Assembly (NCBI RefSeq): GCF_963678635.1
Contig: NC_087065.1
Location: 22,895,254 to 22,959,253 of the forward strand
Length of the DNA: 64,000 nucleotides
Reading direction: 5' to 3'
Origin: Symsagittifera roscoffensis
Taxonomy: Eukaryota; Xenacoelomorpha; Acoela; Convolutidae
A program made the translations under genes and the position numbers. Positions 22,341 through 33,091 of this stretch are shown here, piece after piece (position 1 is the stretch's first letter; each line of letters starts with the position of its first letter). Under the pieces are notes generated by a model. The model had not been told where the DNA came from, searched no databases, and saw only the letters and a program-made list of their open reading frames with translations.

Positions 22341-25300
22341 GTACTGTATTACTTAGTTAGAATTGTCTCTTCAGATAATTTTCATTAAAGGAAGTAAAGA
22401 TACTTCTGCGGGTCGTGTGGTGTTTCCTTTTTTTTGCAGGAAAAATTTCAATTCATTTTTTAAATTTTGGTTTTTTTTCTTAAATTCATTACGCTCTCTA
22501 GTATCCAAGTCCAAAAAACGTGGATGAATTTTAGTTTCAAAGGTGGATTTTGTGTTTAGGGTTCTCAACGGAATACAAAATTATCTGTTAATCTGGTTTT
22601 CTTGAATCAGCTGAGGTTAAAGTGACGTAAATAGCTCTCTCCAAATACGAACGTGAAATTAGCGCAAAAAAACGTGGTCGATTTTTAGTTTCGAAAGTGG
22701 AATGTAATTTTTGGATTTCCCGGCGGATTAAAAAATTTTCCTATTGATCCAGTTTTCTTTTCCAAGTGCCTGTTGGTTATATTTGTAGATTTACAACCGA
22801 TCGTTGACCAGATGCGAGGACGTGAGATTCCTAATCTCCAGGTCGGATGTTCTGTTCCGGCTCAAAATAAAAGTTTTGTTTTTCAAGACTTATCTGTAAC
22901 TTTTCGTTTTTTCTTTATTTCATTTTGTTATTGCTTTTTAGACCCAATTTTGGCCGTTTTCTCGCTTGCGTTTGCAAAGTGCAGCTTCGATTTTGTTTAG
23001 AATTTTTTCCCTTGAAGAACTTCGATCACAGAAGTCATCTCCTGCAGGCCTCGCCAAGGACTTATCTCCTGGATGTGCCTCGGTTGGAAGTTTAGTGCAA
23101 TAGATTCATATTGAGATTATGTGCATTTCAATAACCGCTATATTTACACTAGGAGCTCGCGAGGGTTACTTTATTAATACGATCCTTATTGTTTTTCCAA
23201 CTTAACTCGCAAATAAACGTTTTCATTTATAGTTTTCACCTATTTGGTGGCACTTTTGCTATAATCACGATACAGCTTTGGAATTTTCATAGCATCTGTT
23301 TTCTGCTTCATTTGTGGCTATTATTTCTGATTTATTAAGCGTTCGTGGCTGAGTGGTTAGTTCGTGAAACTCAATCTCTAGGTCGCAGATCGAATCCGAG
23401 ACGTAGCAGAGTTTTTACTAATTCGAGGCTTATTTTAACCTTTTTTTTATTACATTTTATAGAGCTTCCTTTTGTCGTGTTCTCGCAAGTGTTTGCGAAG
23501 CGCAGTTTTGCCTATGTGTCAAAATTTGTTTTCTAATAATTTCTCTGAAAACGTTTAAAGCTTTCTTCAGCTTAAAAACTGTCAGCATATGTTATGAATG
23601 CTTAGTAGTCTCATATTGCTACATTTGTTGCATATTGGGCAATGATCATACTTTCATGCCGAGAAGGACTTTTAAACTTCGAGCATCAAGTTCTTAGGGC
23701 AACTTTTTTCTTCGGTGCAACGGTCATCTACACACGTATTGTCGGTTTGAGTTTCTGATATTTGTTCATCTTGACATGATTCTTTCACAAGAATATTCAT
23801 TCGAGGCAAATCGTGATATGAAAGAATTAGTAGGCTCATTATTTTACTGGGCTACATAGCCATGCTTTGTTTGCGATATATCGAAAGTGGTGCGAAGTTC
23901 TGCTTCGGCTCTGTGTCAAGAAGTCAGTTTTTGGTAGCCTCAATTCCTTTGACACTTCTGTCTGTCTGACACTGTCTGTTGGCTAAGTTTTTATTCATTG
24001 CTTGAATATATAAAAAAATTATGCTGGCTCTTTCATCGACAAGTCAGGTATTATGGCTCGAGAAATGCTTCTTTACAGAGGAGTTTATTGGGTGTTCATC
24101 TAGTCTACTTTTTTATTTCAAGCGCTCCCTTTCTCTTGTTTTCGAAGTATTTATCAAAGGAAAAGGGACAATTTTTGAAAAAAAAATTGTAATCGCTTTA
24201 GAGCTTTGATATAAATTCGTATGCATCCAAATTCCAAATTTTCTGCTTATTCGTTTCCAGTGCTTCATATCTCTGGCAGTTCCCACGGCACCTCTGGCTA
24301 AAAACCAGCTACCGGAGATTCCTTTTCCAGTGGAGGAGTTCTCGGATATCACTGAGCTGCGCTGTCTGGCTGAGATGATTGGACCCTATGGAGTGCGCTA
24401 TATCAACGAGGTCATCTCGCAGAAGATATTAGCTCAGTATCAGGAACTAAAGGCAAGCTATTGGCGGGGCGGCGGAATAATCTATTGATGTTACAAAAGA
24501 TTTCTCGAAATTCTCATGAAAACCCTGCGGTCAGTTAACAAAAAATCTGTACCGTACGTACCAACTGCTTTATTTTTAGAAATTGGCAAATGAGCGGGCC
24601 CCGAAGTTGAACCAAATTTACCAGCTGATAGAGTCCAAGCCAGGAGACGCAGTCAAATTAGGTAAGGCAAGCCAGTTTTTTTGCTATAATCGGCATGGTA
24701 CTACGAAGCTTTGTAAAATAGGAATATAGGCTTTTTCGGGTTAACAATGCTGTTGACGTGCTCTCTATTTCTTGACAATTCAATTTTAACTATTTATGAA
24801 TGCTCTATGTAAAGTATTTATGCATTTTTTAAGCTCAATTCAAATTCTTTTGCTGAAAATTAGTCAACTTGCGCTCACCAAAAGCGAAAGAACGAAAGAC
24901 TTCTAGTTTGAAAAGTGGGTTTTATTTTTTAGATTTCACAGTGGAATAAAATTACATGTTGATCCTGTTTTCTTAAGTGTTCGTTGAATCAAAAAAGTGT
25001 CAATCATAAAGTGATCATGAAATTCAAAGAGCTTCGAGGCCATCTTCAAAGGCCATCTATTCATACACAGTTGAGACTCTTACATAGGTCGCGATGATTT
25101 TTTAACGGTTTTTTTTTTTCAGGAAGAGTCTCAAATGTACTTTTTCGCGATGTGACTTTTGAGTTTTTTTAAGTTCAGTTCATTTCCCTTGTTAAAAGGA
25201 AAGCAAACTCCACATCGAACAGCAAAAATGTAAAAGTCACGAAAAACGCGATTGGCGTCTTATTTCGAAAATGGAATGGATTGATCAGATTTCCCAGCAA

Positions 25301-28300
25301 GCTAAAAATTTTTGAGAACTCTTCCTGAAAGAATATTGAGAACTCCTTGCAGAGACGATGCCAAGCATATCATCACTTGGCCCGCAAGTGATGATATACT
25401 CATATCGTCTCTGCGTGGAGTTCTAAATTTTTAAAGCCGATCAAATTTGAAATCAATATCAAAGTTCAATACTATAATAAAAATCATAAAAATGACTGTG
25501 GAATCCACTATCATTCAAGTCCGCACTGCAACAGCTTGGGCTCGTAATGTATTGATTTTTTGGGTTACAAAGGCAATAAGTTTTTTCGTCTAATGTCTTT
25601 TTTTTAACGTTTAGGGCATAAAATAACCTGGTTTGTAATAATAGATTGGTTTCAGGTGACACCCTGATTAACAAAGAGGATAGGAAGACAGTAAATCAGC
25701 TGTTGACGATGATGGGCGCCTTCTTGGCTCTGAGGGATCTACTCTCCACTGCCCTGAATGATGTACTGAAGAGGAGAGTCCCATTTCTCATGTCATGTAT
25801 ATCCGGACTAGAAAAGCCAGACCAGAGACCGGTAATAGTTTAAAACAATCTCAAGGTGTTTTTTTGAGAAGTACAAAGCTCCTCTTACCCAAAAATTAGT
25901 TGTTTAAATCTATGTAAGCAGTGACTTACTTGACTATATGATCTACCTTGCAAGTGATAGCTTTTATCTTAGTTGGGAATTGCAATTTTATAGTTCATAT
26001 GCTAGCATCACCACAAACTGCACCTTCTAGAGCATTTTTGATTAATTTGTGCTGTTTCTGTTTTTTTTGTGTAAATTAATATCAGGTTACTCGTGTCTGT
26101 GATTAGGATGCAAATGACTTGGCCGCCACAGCTGGCTTCAAAGTGAAGTACTATGACCCCATACTGCAACAGCTGCTCAAAATAAAAAACTTCGAGCAAC
26201 TGCGTGAGTAACACTATTTTAGATGTCAGTGAACAAAATTGAAGACTTATTCAAATGTGCGGTTTTTTGTTTTGATAAAGAAAAAGTCTTTAAAATTTGA
26301 TCGAGCTCAAATTTGATTTTTAAGTTGTGTCTTTAGATTAGCTTGTGATCCTTTTTTAAGAGTAATGAACGTAGTGAAGACTCTTATATAGGTCTTGCTG
26401 ATTTTTTTTCAGGAAAAGTCTCGAATAACTACAGATGTGCATTCATATACCTGCTGCATTTATGAATGCACTTAGGTATATATTCACTTTTTGAGTTCAA
26501 TTGAAATTCATGTCCTGAAAGGGACGTAAATAGAACTCTTCAAATACGAACGTGGAAATGGCGCAAAAAAAACGTGAATGATTTCTAGTTTCGAAACTGG
26601 AATTTAATTTTTAGATTTCGAGTGGAATAAAAGCTTTACTACCTATTGATCCAGTTTTCTCTAGTTCGGTTCATGTTATCAAAAAAGCGCCAGTCTTAAA
26701 GTGTTCTAGAAATTCAAAGAGCTTAAAGGGCATCTATTTTTTCTTTGAAATTGGAAAGTTGTCAAGACAGTCGGTGTTTTTTTTCGGGTTACTTGCGTTT
26801 ATTACTCTTCTCCAATCTTCGGTTGGCTATGTTTAAGTTGAATTAAGTTTCGTTTGCTCAGAGAAAGGCAAATTAAAATCTCAAGTAGTAATGTGCAAAT
26901 GGTGCGAAAAAAACCTGTTTTGTTTGGAAAGTGAATTTTAATTTTTAGATTTCCCAGCAAAAAAAAACATTACATATTGATCCAATTTTCTCAATAGTGG
27001 TTTATTTTATGGAATAGTGCCAGTCATCTAAGTTCTAGAAATTCAAAGAGCTTCAACGTGTTTGTTTTTTCCCAGCAATTCGAGTGTTAAAAAAAGTTCG
27101 ATCATTTTTTTTTTTTTGGTTTCCTTCATACACATTTTTCGAATTGTCTGTTGGCTATGTTAAATAGTTTTTGTTTTCACGTAGGAACTGGCACTAAGCA
27201 CGAGAATGACCAATTAGTGAACTGTTTCATCACTCTCTTCGGATTATCGCTGCCTGACATTGTGGAGCTGCACAACCTACCCTTCAACCGCTATTATGAA
27301 AGTGAGTCATAACCACATGTATTATTTTGTAGCATGGCTCTTTTAAAGCCTTCTCCTTCAGCTTCAGTAAATCTGATTTGAAAGCTGTGGTCAAAATTAA
27401 TACGATTACGTGCTTGTGTTATGTCCATAGTCCATACTCATATCAAAAATGTCATTTATAAATGTCACCTGAAAGAGAATCGCTTTGATTAAGATGATGG
27501 TATTACTTTTAATGAATTCCTTAGATCAAAATTTTTCTGATTTGTTTTTGACCTGTTGTTAATGCCTCTGAATCCTTTCAACTTCGTTGAAAATTTAGGA
27601 ATAGTGTACAAATCTAGCGGTAATTTATCTGTTCTTTAATTCTACGGAAATGACCTCTTTTCAAAACAATTTGTCAGTTGGGCATGGTTTTCAGTTAGCG
27701 GATATCGTTTCGACTTCGGAAATGTATTTCTTTCGTTATGTTTTTAAGTTGTCACCACTATCTCAGTAGAGTTTCTATTGTTCAATTTAGATTTGCGTAG
27801 ATTATAAATGATCTTCGCATTTTTTTGAACTTGGATTGCGTTGTAAAAACAATATGATGCTAATCATAAAGATAACATTTTTATGATCAAAATAAAAAAC
27901 GCGCTTTGAAACAAACTGAATAATAGACGTTTAGTATCAATGCTTCCCTAATATCTCATGCCGAATCTGCAGAAAAAATTGTTAATAACGTCTTTTTGTT
28001 TTTGTTTTCTTTCTCCTTTAAAGTTACTTTCTATCAATTTTATTACGTTCTTTTTTGTTGCGTCAATTGAAAAAAAAAATGAGATACGAACAATTTAATA
28101 TTTGTGGTTTCAGCGAGTGGTAGCAACGCCTTGTGTATTGGCAAGGCAGTCAACTCTATCATCACAATGACCCTGTTGATGTTGCCTCAGCCGGAAGAAG
28201 AGTACATCAGGAACTGCTTCGTGCGATTCCTCACTCACGCCTCCAGCTGTGTGTTGAGGATGTCGGAGGGAGGCAATGCACAGTCGCCGGCTGACGGAGG

Positions 28301-29520
28301 AAGTGGGGACTCGGCTGGTTTGTGACTTCAATAAACGTTTTCACTCAAATTCAAACTATTCTAAATATTGATAGTTTTCCTTGAAAAATATTGCGAAAAA
28401 TTTTTACTTCGTTGTATGATGGATGGTCGTGGTATTTACACAAGCATAGCTTGTGTTATAGTTTGAACTTTCTTTTTTTTCCAACCTAAGTTGCAAATAT
28501 TGTTGCGATGCAATTGTTGCGACAAAATTTCATTTTGAAAGTGTTCATTTTGATCCAGCTATTAAGTACAGCCAATGCTAAGGATGTGTTAACACTGACT
28601 ATTATATTACAAATAGCACTTTAGCTTCGAGGTATCATGGTTTTGTAGCGTAGAGGTAGGGAAGGAGACCAGCAGCAAAATAAGAGGGTTGGAACCTGGA
28701 CAGGGTCGGATGTTTTTATGAACTTTTCGTAAACTAATTAAAATGCGTCCGCTCCATAAATTGAGGCATATTAGTTGGTAAATTTTTTTTTCAAATTGAT
28801 TGGTACTGCTGGATCTTTTTTCTCCCCCCTCACCACCCCCCCCCCCCCCACCCACCTCACACACGCACATCAATTTTATGGTCAAAGGAGTGGTTTTACC
28901 AGATTGATTATGAAGATCAAATATGTTTGTCATGGCCTAATTAGTCTGCATGTCAATTTTCATGACAACCGGACAATGTGAACAGTAATTTGAATCATGA
29001 AAATTTGCAAGTGGGGGAAAAGGAAAAAGATCCGTACTGCTAACGCGTCATAATTGGCTTGCGTCACTTAACAACTCATAATTTGCGTGCGTCACTTATG
29101 AAGTTTTGTAGCCTCAAAGTTTTACTCATTCAGTTTTTCCCAGAAGCGTTATCGGTCATATTTTTGCTTGTGTATGCGAAGTTCAACTTCGCCTCTGTGT
29201 TAAATGCTATCTTTGGACCTTTTATCCTGGTAGGTGTTTTCTCCTGGTAGACCAAATGATTGTTGAAATATCTTTTTTTATTTTGGTATGATGATTTGAA
29301 AATGAGTGTGTGGGTTACAGGTGCGATGAGCCCGGCGACGCTGTTGATGTCGCGCAGATCACGTGACACAACTTATCTGGTGTTGAAGCAAATAGTGGAG
29401 GACTGTCCCTATTTAAGCATGGATGCCTTGGAGGCAGTCTTCCCCTACACTCTAGTGCGGTGTGCATTCCACAACTCACACCAGAAGGAACCCCCTCCGA
29501 GACCAGTCAGACAGTCATAA
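22158..29520 (+). CDS. NCKAP1: NCKAP1 (Hem/Kette/GEX-3), C-terminal 416 residues, eight exons
   Basis: NCKAP1 is a core subunit of the WAVE regulatory complex, paired with CYFIP/SRA1, and links Rac signalling to Arp2/3 actin assembly at the membrane. Exons: 22158-22340, 24261-24452, 24580-24661, 25656-25831, 26107-26203, 27185-27301, 28114-28317, 29321-29520; phases join without a break and end at TAA. Family blocks: LDMTRLFNTVLMQ, VEEFSDITELRCLAEMIGPYG, FLALRDLLSTALNDVL, VPFLMSCISGLE, AKAVN-like GKAVNSIITMTL and YLVLKQIVEDCPYLSMDALE. Vertebrate NCKAP1 is about 1,130 residues, so roughly the first 60% is missing. No earlier exon is recognisable upstream of 22158, where retroelements and a gap lie. 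The C-terminal tail is proline-rich and not conserved. I am confident of the family from these blocks; orthology to NCKAP1 rather than a paralogue is likely. Confidence 0.85.
22480..22765 (+). repeat. Intronic interspersed repeat, two adjacent copies
   Basis: Shared text with four other copies in this gene: GCGCAAAAAAACGTGG, TTTTTAGTTTCGAAAGTGGA, TTATTGATCCAGTTTTCTT (small variants). Copies lie at about 22480-22620 and 22650-22765; others at about 24865-25050, 25225-25330, 26525-26740 and 26865-27060. Confidence 0.65.
22790..22999 (+). repeat. tRNA-derived SINE-like copy
   Basis: A tRNA-like head (GATTCCTAATCTCCAGGTCGG, TGTTCTGTTCCGGCTC) is followed by a tail with CTCGCTTGCGTTTGCAAAGT and GCAGCTTCGATTTTG. 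The same tail ends the copies near 23336 and 32060. Confidence 0.55.
23336..23536 (+). repeat. tRNA-derived SINE-like copy, best preserved head
   Basis: GTGGCTGAGTGGTTAG looks like a pol III A box and GCAGATCGAATCCGAG a B box. It is not a tRNA gene: the stems do not close. The tail TCTCGCAAGTGTTTGCGAAG then GCGCAGTTTTGCC matches the other copies. A tail-only fragment lies at about 23860-23930. Confidence 0.65.
24261..24452 (+). CDS. NCKAP1: NCKAP1 exon, followed by a GC donor
   Basis: Acceptor TCGTTTCCAG; encodes the EEFSDITELRCLAEMIGPYG block and ends QYQELK. The donor is AAG/GCAAGC, a GC-AG intron of only 127 bp. Confidence 0.85.
24580..24661 (+). CDS. NCKAP1: NCKAP1 exon
   Basis: Acceptor TATTTTTAG, donor G/GTAAGG, ends in phase 1. 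It encodes KLANERAPKLNQIYQLIESK and the following PGDAVKL. Confidence 0.8.
24865..25050 (+). repeat. Intronic interspersed repeat copy
   Basis: Same family as at 22480: CTTCTAGTTTGAAAAGTGGG, TTTAGATTTCACAGTGGAAT, TGTTGATCCTGTTTTCTT, then GAAATTCAAAGAGCTTC, a block also ending the copies at 26525 and 26865. A further partial copy lies at 25225-25330. Confidence 0.6.
25340..25423. repeat. Long near-perfect hairpin in an NCKAP1 intron
   Basis: Arms 25340-25379 and 25385-25423 pair over about 40 nt, with small internal mismatches and a 5-nt loop (GCCCG); the innermost 13 bp (ATATCATCACTTG) are perfect. It could be a miniature foldback element or a small-RNA precursor. Confidence 0.7.
25656..25831 (+). 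CDS. NCKAP1: NCKAP1 exon
   Basis: Acceptor GGTTTCAG, donor CCG/GTAATA. It encodes the conserved LALRDLLSTALNDVL and VPFLMSCISGLE blocks. Confidence 0.88.
26107..26203 (+). CDS. NCKAP1: NCKAP1 exon
   Basis: Acceptor GTGATTAG, donor C/GTGAGT, ends in phase 1. It encodes DANDLAATAGFKVKYYDPIL then QQLLKIKNFEQL; this is the least conserved of the exons. Confidence 0.75.
26525..27060 (+). repeat. Intronic interspersed repeat, two copies
   Basis: Copies at about 26525-26740 and 26865-27060 in one intron, sharing TTTAATTTTTAGATTTC, TATTGATCCA(G/A)TTTTCTC and AGAAATTCAAAGAGCTT. They are about 200 bp each and in direct orientation. Confidence 0.65.
27185..27301 (+). CDS. NCKAP1: NCKAP1 exon
   Basis: Acceptor TTTTCACGTAG, donor A/GTGAGT. 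It encodes CFITLFGLSLPDIVELHNLP, matching the family's CLL-F-A-SLP segment. Confidence 0.8.
28114..28317 (+). CDS. NCKAP1: NCKAP1 exon, with an alternative end if unspliced
   Basis: Acceptor GTGGTTTCAG, donor GCTG/GTTTGT. It encodes NALCIGKAVNSIITMTLLML and FLTHASSCVLRM. If the weak donor is skipped, a TGA follows at 28323 and AATAAA at 28330. Confidence 0.82.
28330..28335 (+). terminator. Possible intronic polyadenylation signal of NCKAP1
   Basis: AATAAA 5 nt after a TGA that is in frame with the unspliced penultimate exon. Use of it would give a protein lacking the last 66 residues. This is inference only. Confidence 0.35.
28637..28700 (+). repeat. Possible tRNA-like SINE head
   Basis: GTAGCGTAGAGGTAGG (A-box-like) and GGGTTGGAACCTGG (B-box-like) are 30 nt apart in the last intron. 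The similarity is weak. Confidence 0.35.
29130..29215 (+). repeat. SINE tail fragment
   Basis: TTTGCTTGTGTATGCGAAGT, CAACTTCGCCTCTGTGT match the tail of the SINE-like copies at 22790, 23336 and 32060. Confidence 0.5.
29321..29520 (+). CDS. NCKAP1: NCKAP1 terminal exon
   Basis: Acceptor TGGGTTACAG; encodes YLVLKQIVEDCPYLSMDALE and FPYTLVRCAFHN, then a short proline-rich tail PPPRPVRQS and TAA. Confidence 0.88.
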
Positions 29521-29539
29521 GTGTCTAGACAAGTAGAAC

Positions 29540-29545
29540 AATAAA
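29540..29545 (+). terminator. NCKAP1 polyadenylation signal
   Basis: AATAAA 19 nt after the TAA at 29518-29520, implying a very short 3' UTR. Confidence 0.7.
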
Positions 29546-32059
29546 TGCAAAAATTAACTAGAAAAACTTTCATCAGCGAAGGAATGAAATTGTTCTATAT
29601 TCACTCTCCAAAACCACTGGACCTTTCAGACAGACTTAGACATGAAAAAACTAACTTAGTCTTCATGTATTTGATCTAGCGTAAATATTTAAGAACCTGA
29701 ATTAAGACAATTTGGTGATAATAACGGATTGGCGTTTGCTTACGTTATATTTTTTTACAGAGCTTTGACTTAGAATCCGAATTTAAAGGGCTGCTGCCTC
29801 TGTAAAATAAAAATTCGTTCCTATGCTTGTTTAATTTTGTTTAAGTACATTTATCAATGCTCAAACTATTGAAAGTTCATCTGTGCTCAGCAGCGTTATA
29901 CCCTAATAGCTTGTGATGTATCAAGTACATGATGTGTGCGACTTGTAATCTGAAGACAGATCATCGGATTATTCTGCCAGAAATATCGGTTTTTCGCATG
30001 ACCCACATGAATGCCAAGTCTTCTATTTTTTGGCTTAACTGTCATCCTGTTATAAATTATTTTCATCTCTTGTTTCAGCTTGACTTTGACTCAGTTTAAG
30101 TTTGATTAAAATATCACATATATGGATGTTGAGATAACTTTTTTCTACTTCAATTTTGTCATAAACAAGCAAGAAAACATCAGCCTTAATTTCTGTAAAT
30201 TATATTTTATACACGCACTAATAATTTCCATTCAAATAAGTCATGTTTCAAATTGTAGATTAAGTTTTGTCTTGAAAATTTAAAAAGTGTTGATCTGGTT
30301 TTTCTTTCATCAGCTCATCCCGTGGTGCTTTCAAGTATGATATTTAACAGCGAAAAATGTATTTCAAGCAATAAAGGCGACAAACAAAAAAGGGCATTTA
30401 CTAGAAATAACATTCGTGACATAAACAATAAATTGCAGGATAAATTTAGGAACATTTGGGAAAACGATAATACTGATGGAGACAGTGTTCACTGATGACT
30501 AGTTTTAACCATCTTTCAAAGTTTTTCCAGTTTTATAAAAGTTCTCTGTAGATGTGAAGCATAATAGAAATGATGACAGAATACGTCTGTATGAACACAA
30601 GGAGCATCATTTCAACCCTCAGCGATTTCTAATGATCTACCAGAAAATTGCAGCGATCTTATTTTTCAAGTTTGATATGAATGCGATATTGAACAAAGAG
30701 AAATCATCTTCGGCAATATCTTGAATAATAAAATTAGGTGCAACTAGTAAGAACCAGCAGAGCCCATAAAATGAGAATGTCTTATAAACAAAAATTGAAA
30801 CGTCTTTGGCACAAAAAATAAAGACGTCTTTGGATTTTGAATTTTTCCGGCTGTGAAAACTGAGCATCCGCAGTTGGGTTCTAAAATCGTAGGAGGTTTC
30901 TACTTGAAAACCTTTTCAGATTACTAATTCATTAATCAAAAGGAAGACAACATGAGCTGTTCAATGAAGCGAGCAAATTACGAAAAAATGGAAGCTTTCA
31001 TAGTCATGTTTAATTTACATGTTCTCAGCGGAATAGTAATTTATCCCGTATTTAGATCGTATGTTTTTTTGCTAGAAGGTTTTGCAATTTGCTCACGCTA
31101 AATACACTAATAACAAAAGTAGAAATGCCAGGAAAATGAGAAAACTTTTTCAAAAGTAGACTTCATTTTCAGAACAAGTAACGGAAAAAAATCTATCGAG
31201 CGAATTTTCTGTAAAAGCGGCTATCACAGAAAATTTTTGAAATTCACTTAATTTTAACTTGGACTTTATCTGCGACATTTGAAAGTTACAAAAAGAGAAA
31301 CATTTTGCTTATATTTTCAGGAATTGTCTTCAAAGATATCCGTGGTCCGAACAAAATGCCCTTTTTGCAACCGCAATATCCGACGAAGATAAAAAGTTTG
31401 AGCCATGAGTTTCAGAAATTTGGTTTCTGATTTAAGTAATGCTGTTCTTTTGAGCAAAAATATTAGTCAATCTTTCACGGCGATGTGATTTACTAATGAA
31501 GCACCCTAATACGAGCAGTTGTGCAATATTCAAACTATCTGTCAGACGGAAAGCCACTAGATCTTCGTGGTCCATCATAAGCTTTGTTTGGTGATTATTT
31601 CACGCACTTAAAACTGGTGCAATGTTCGACTTCAAATTTAACTAGTTTGTATATATCGTCTTCCTCCTGAATTAAATGATGTTTTTCTTATGTATACGAA
31701 AGCTTATTAATCTTGTAATAAGCAGATACTGAAAAACTTATGCTTTTTAGATAAACTAAAAATTTCAAGCCTTCTGCCAATAAATCCCTAGATAGACCAT
31801 GTTTGTTGCATCTTTTTTCTATTTCGAAAACACCTTTGAATCTTCTGACAGAACTGTTTTAAAAATTATTGACTGGGCCGACTTACAGCGCGTAAACTAA
31901 GCAAGAAGAGTAAAAAGCTTTTTTTTTAAGGACTAGCAATCGTAACTGTATATTACGAAGATCACTCTGCTTTCTAAACCAAGGAGTAAATGTAATAGAC
32001 TTTTTCGCAGCAGATGCACGAAGCTAGTTTGCTTTAGCTGCATTATATTGCCTGTAACT
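29546..32059. other. AT-rich intergenic DNA, no gene seen
   Basis: Open frames are short and AT-biased. No conserved protein, RNA gene or clear repeat structure was recognised. Confidence 0.5.
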
Positions 32060-32235
32060 GATTTATTGGTGTCTAGTGTTTGAAGGGGGAGGGGGAGGGG
32101 TTCGATTCCGGCTCATAGCAGAATTTTTTAAATATTAATTTTCTTCATTTTTTGACCATTTACAGCTAATTTGAGCCGTTTCTTTGCTTGTGTTTGCAAA
32201 GTACAGCGACGTTGCTTAAAGAAAACCCGTTTTTG
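32060..32235 (+). repeat. tRNA-derived SINE-like copy
   Basis: GGGTTCGATTCCGGCTC-type B box (GGGGTTCGATTCCGGCTCAT), ATAGCAGAATTTTTTA, then TTTGCTTGTGTTTGCAAAGT and ACAGCGACG as in the other tails. The A-box half is replaced by a GGGGGAGGGGG run. Confidence 0.6.
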
Positions 32236-32570
32236 AAGCTTCAGTTAACGCTTTTGGCACGAAAAAATTATTTTAAAAAATTTATTTTACAAATGGAGAA
32301 AAATAATTCTTTTTATTCATTTTTGAAGTTAAACTTGTGGTCAACTGTAGCCATTTGTCACTCTACTTTCTCCAAACACGCACAAAAGCAGAAATGATTT
32401 TAAAAAAAAACTTTTTTCAGTTTTGTTTTATAGAAATTGCGTTGATTGATGCCTTTCTGTGCCAATCGACCAGTAATTGCTTAAACTTGAAAATGACAAC
32501 ATTTAAAAACGGCAATTGGCCATTTTTAGCCAGCTAGATTTGAAAGTTATGAAACTTCAACAAATCTAAT

Positions 32571-32747
32571 CATTTGCTTTTTTGTAAGTAAAAGTCATTT
32601 CAAACAATCAAAATCATTTATTTGAAATTTACTTTGATGTTTTGATTTCAACGACCGTTTTTTTTCTTTGTAGATGTTTATTCAAAGTAAATTTCAAATA
32701 ATTGATTCTGAATGTTTGAAATGACTTTTATTTACAAAAAGCAAATG
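32571..32747. repeat. Foldback (MITE-like) element 1
   Basis: Two arms of about 67 bp (32571-32638 and 32681-32747) in inverted orientation; each contains AAAGTCATTTCAAACA and TTTGAAATTTACTTTGA or complements. About 42 bp lie between. There is no coding capacity. Confidence 0.75.
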
Positions 32748-32883
32748 ATAACAATATAACTGGAATATAGCAAAAAAGCAAACCAAATATTAGTTTTGAA
32801 TCCAAAAACTCTGGTAACTAGTTATAGACAACAAAAATTAAAAGAGAGAACGTTTCCGCACAGGATTTTTTGATGAAACTTTA

Positions 32884-33091
32884 TTACATATAAATTTCAT
32901 TGTCAGTATCTATGAAAAGAAAAAATATTCAGATATAATTGATTTGCAATGGATTGTTTTGCATAGGCAAAACAAAATAAATAAGCAAAATAATTCAATG
33001 CAAATCAAGCGTAATTATAATTTTTTAATTGATTTAAAAAATAATTATAACTTACGCTTTCATAGACACTGACAATACGACACAAATGTAA
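32884..33091. repeat. Foldback (MITE-like) element 2
   Basis: The ends TTACAT/ATGTAA, then CATTGTCAGTATCTATGAAA and its near complement before 33080, and a nested inverted pair GATTTGCAATGGATTGTTTT / AATAATTCAATGCAAATC make the whole 208 bp a long hairpin. Confidence 0.7.

Noticed and set aside
23336-23420. Possible tRNA gene
   Set aside because: It has A- and B-box-like text but the cloverleaf stems do not pair, and the attached tail recurs in other copies; better a SINE.
28800-28870. C-rich and CA-rich tract as a regulatory site
   Set aside because: Simple low-complexity run in the last NCKAP1 intron; nothing to support a function.
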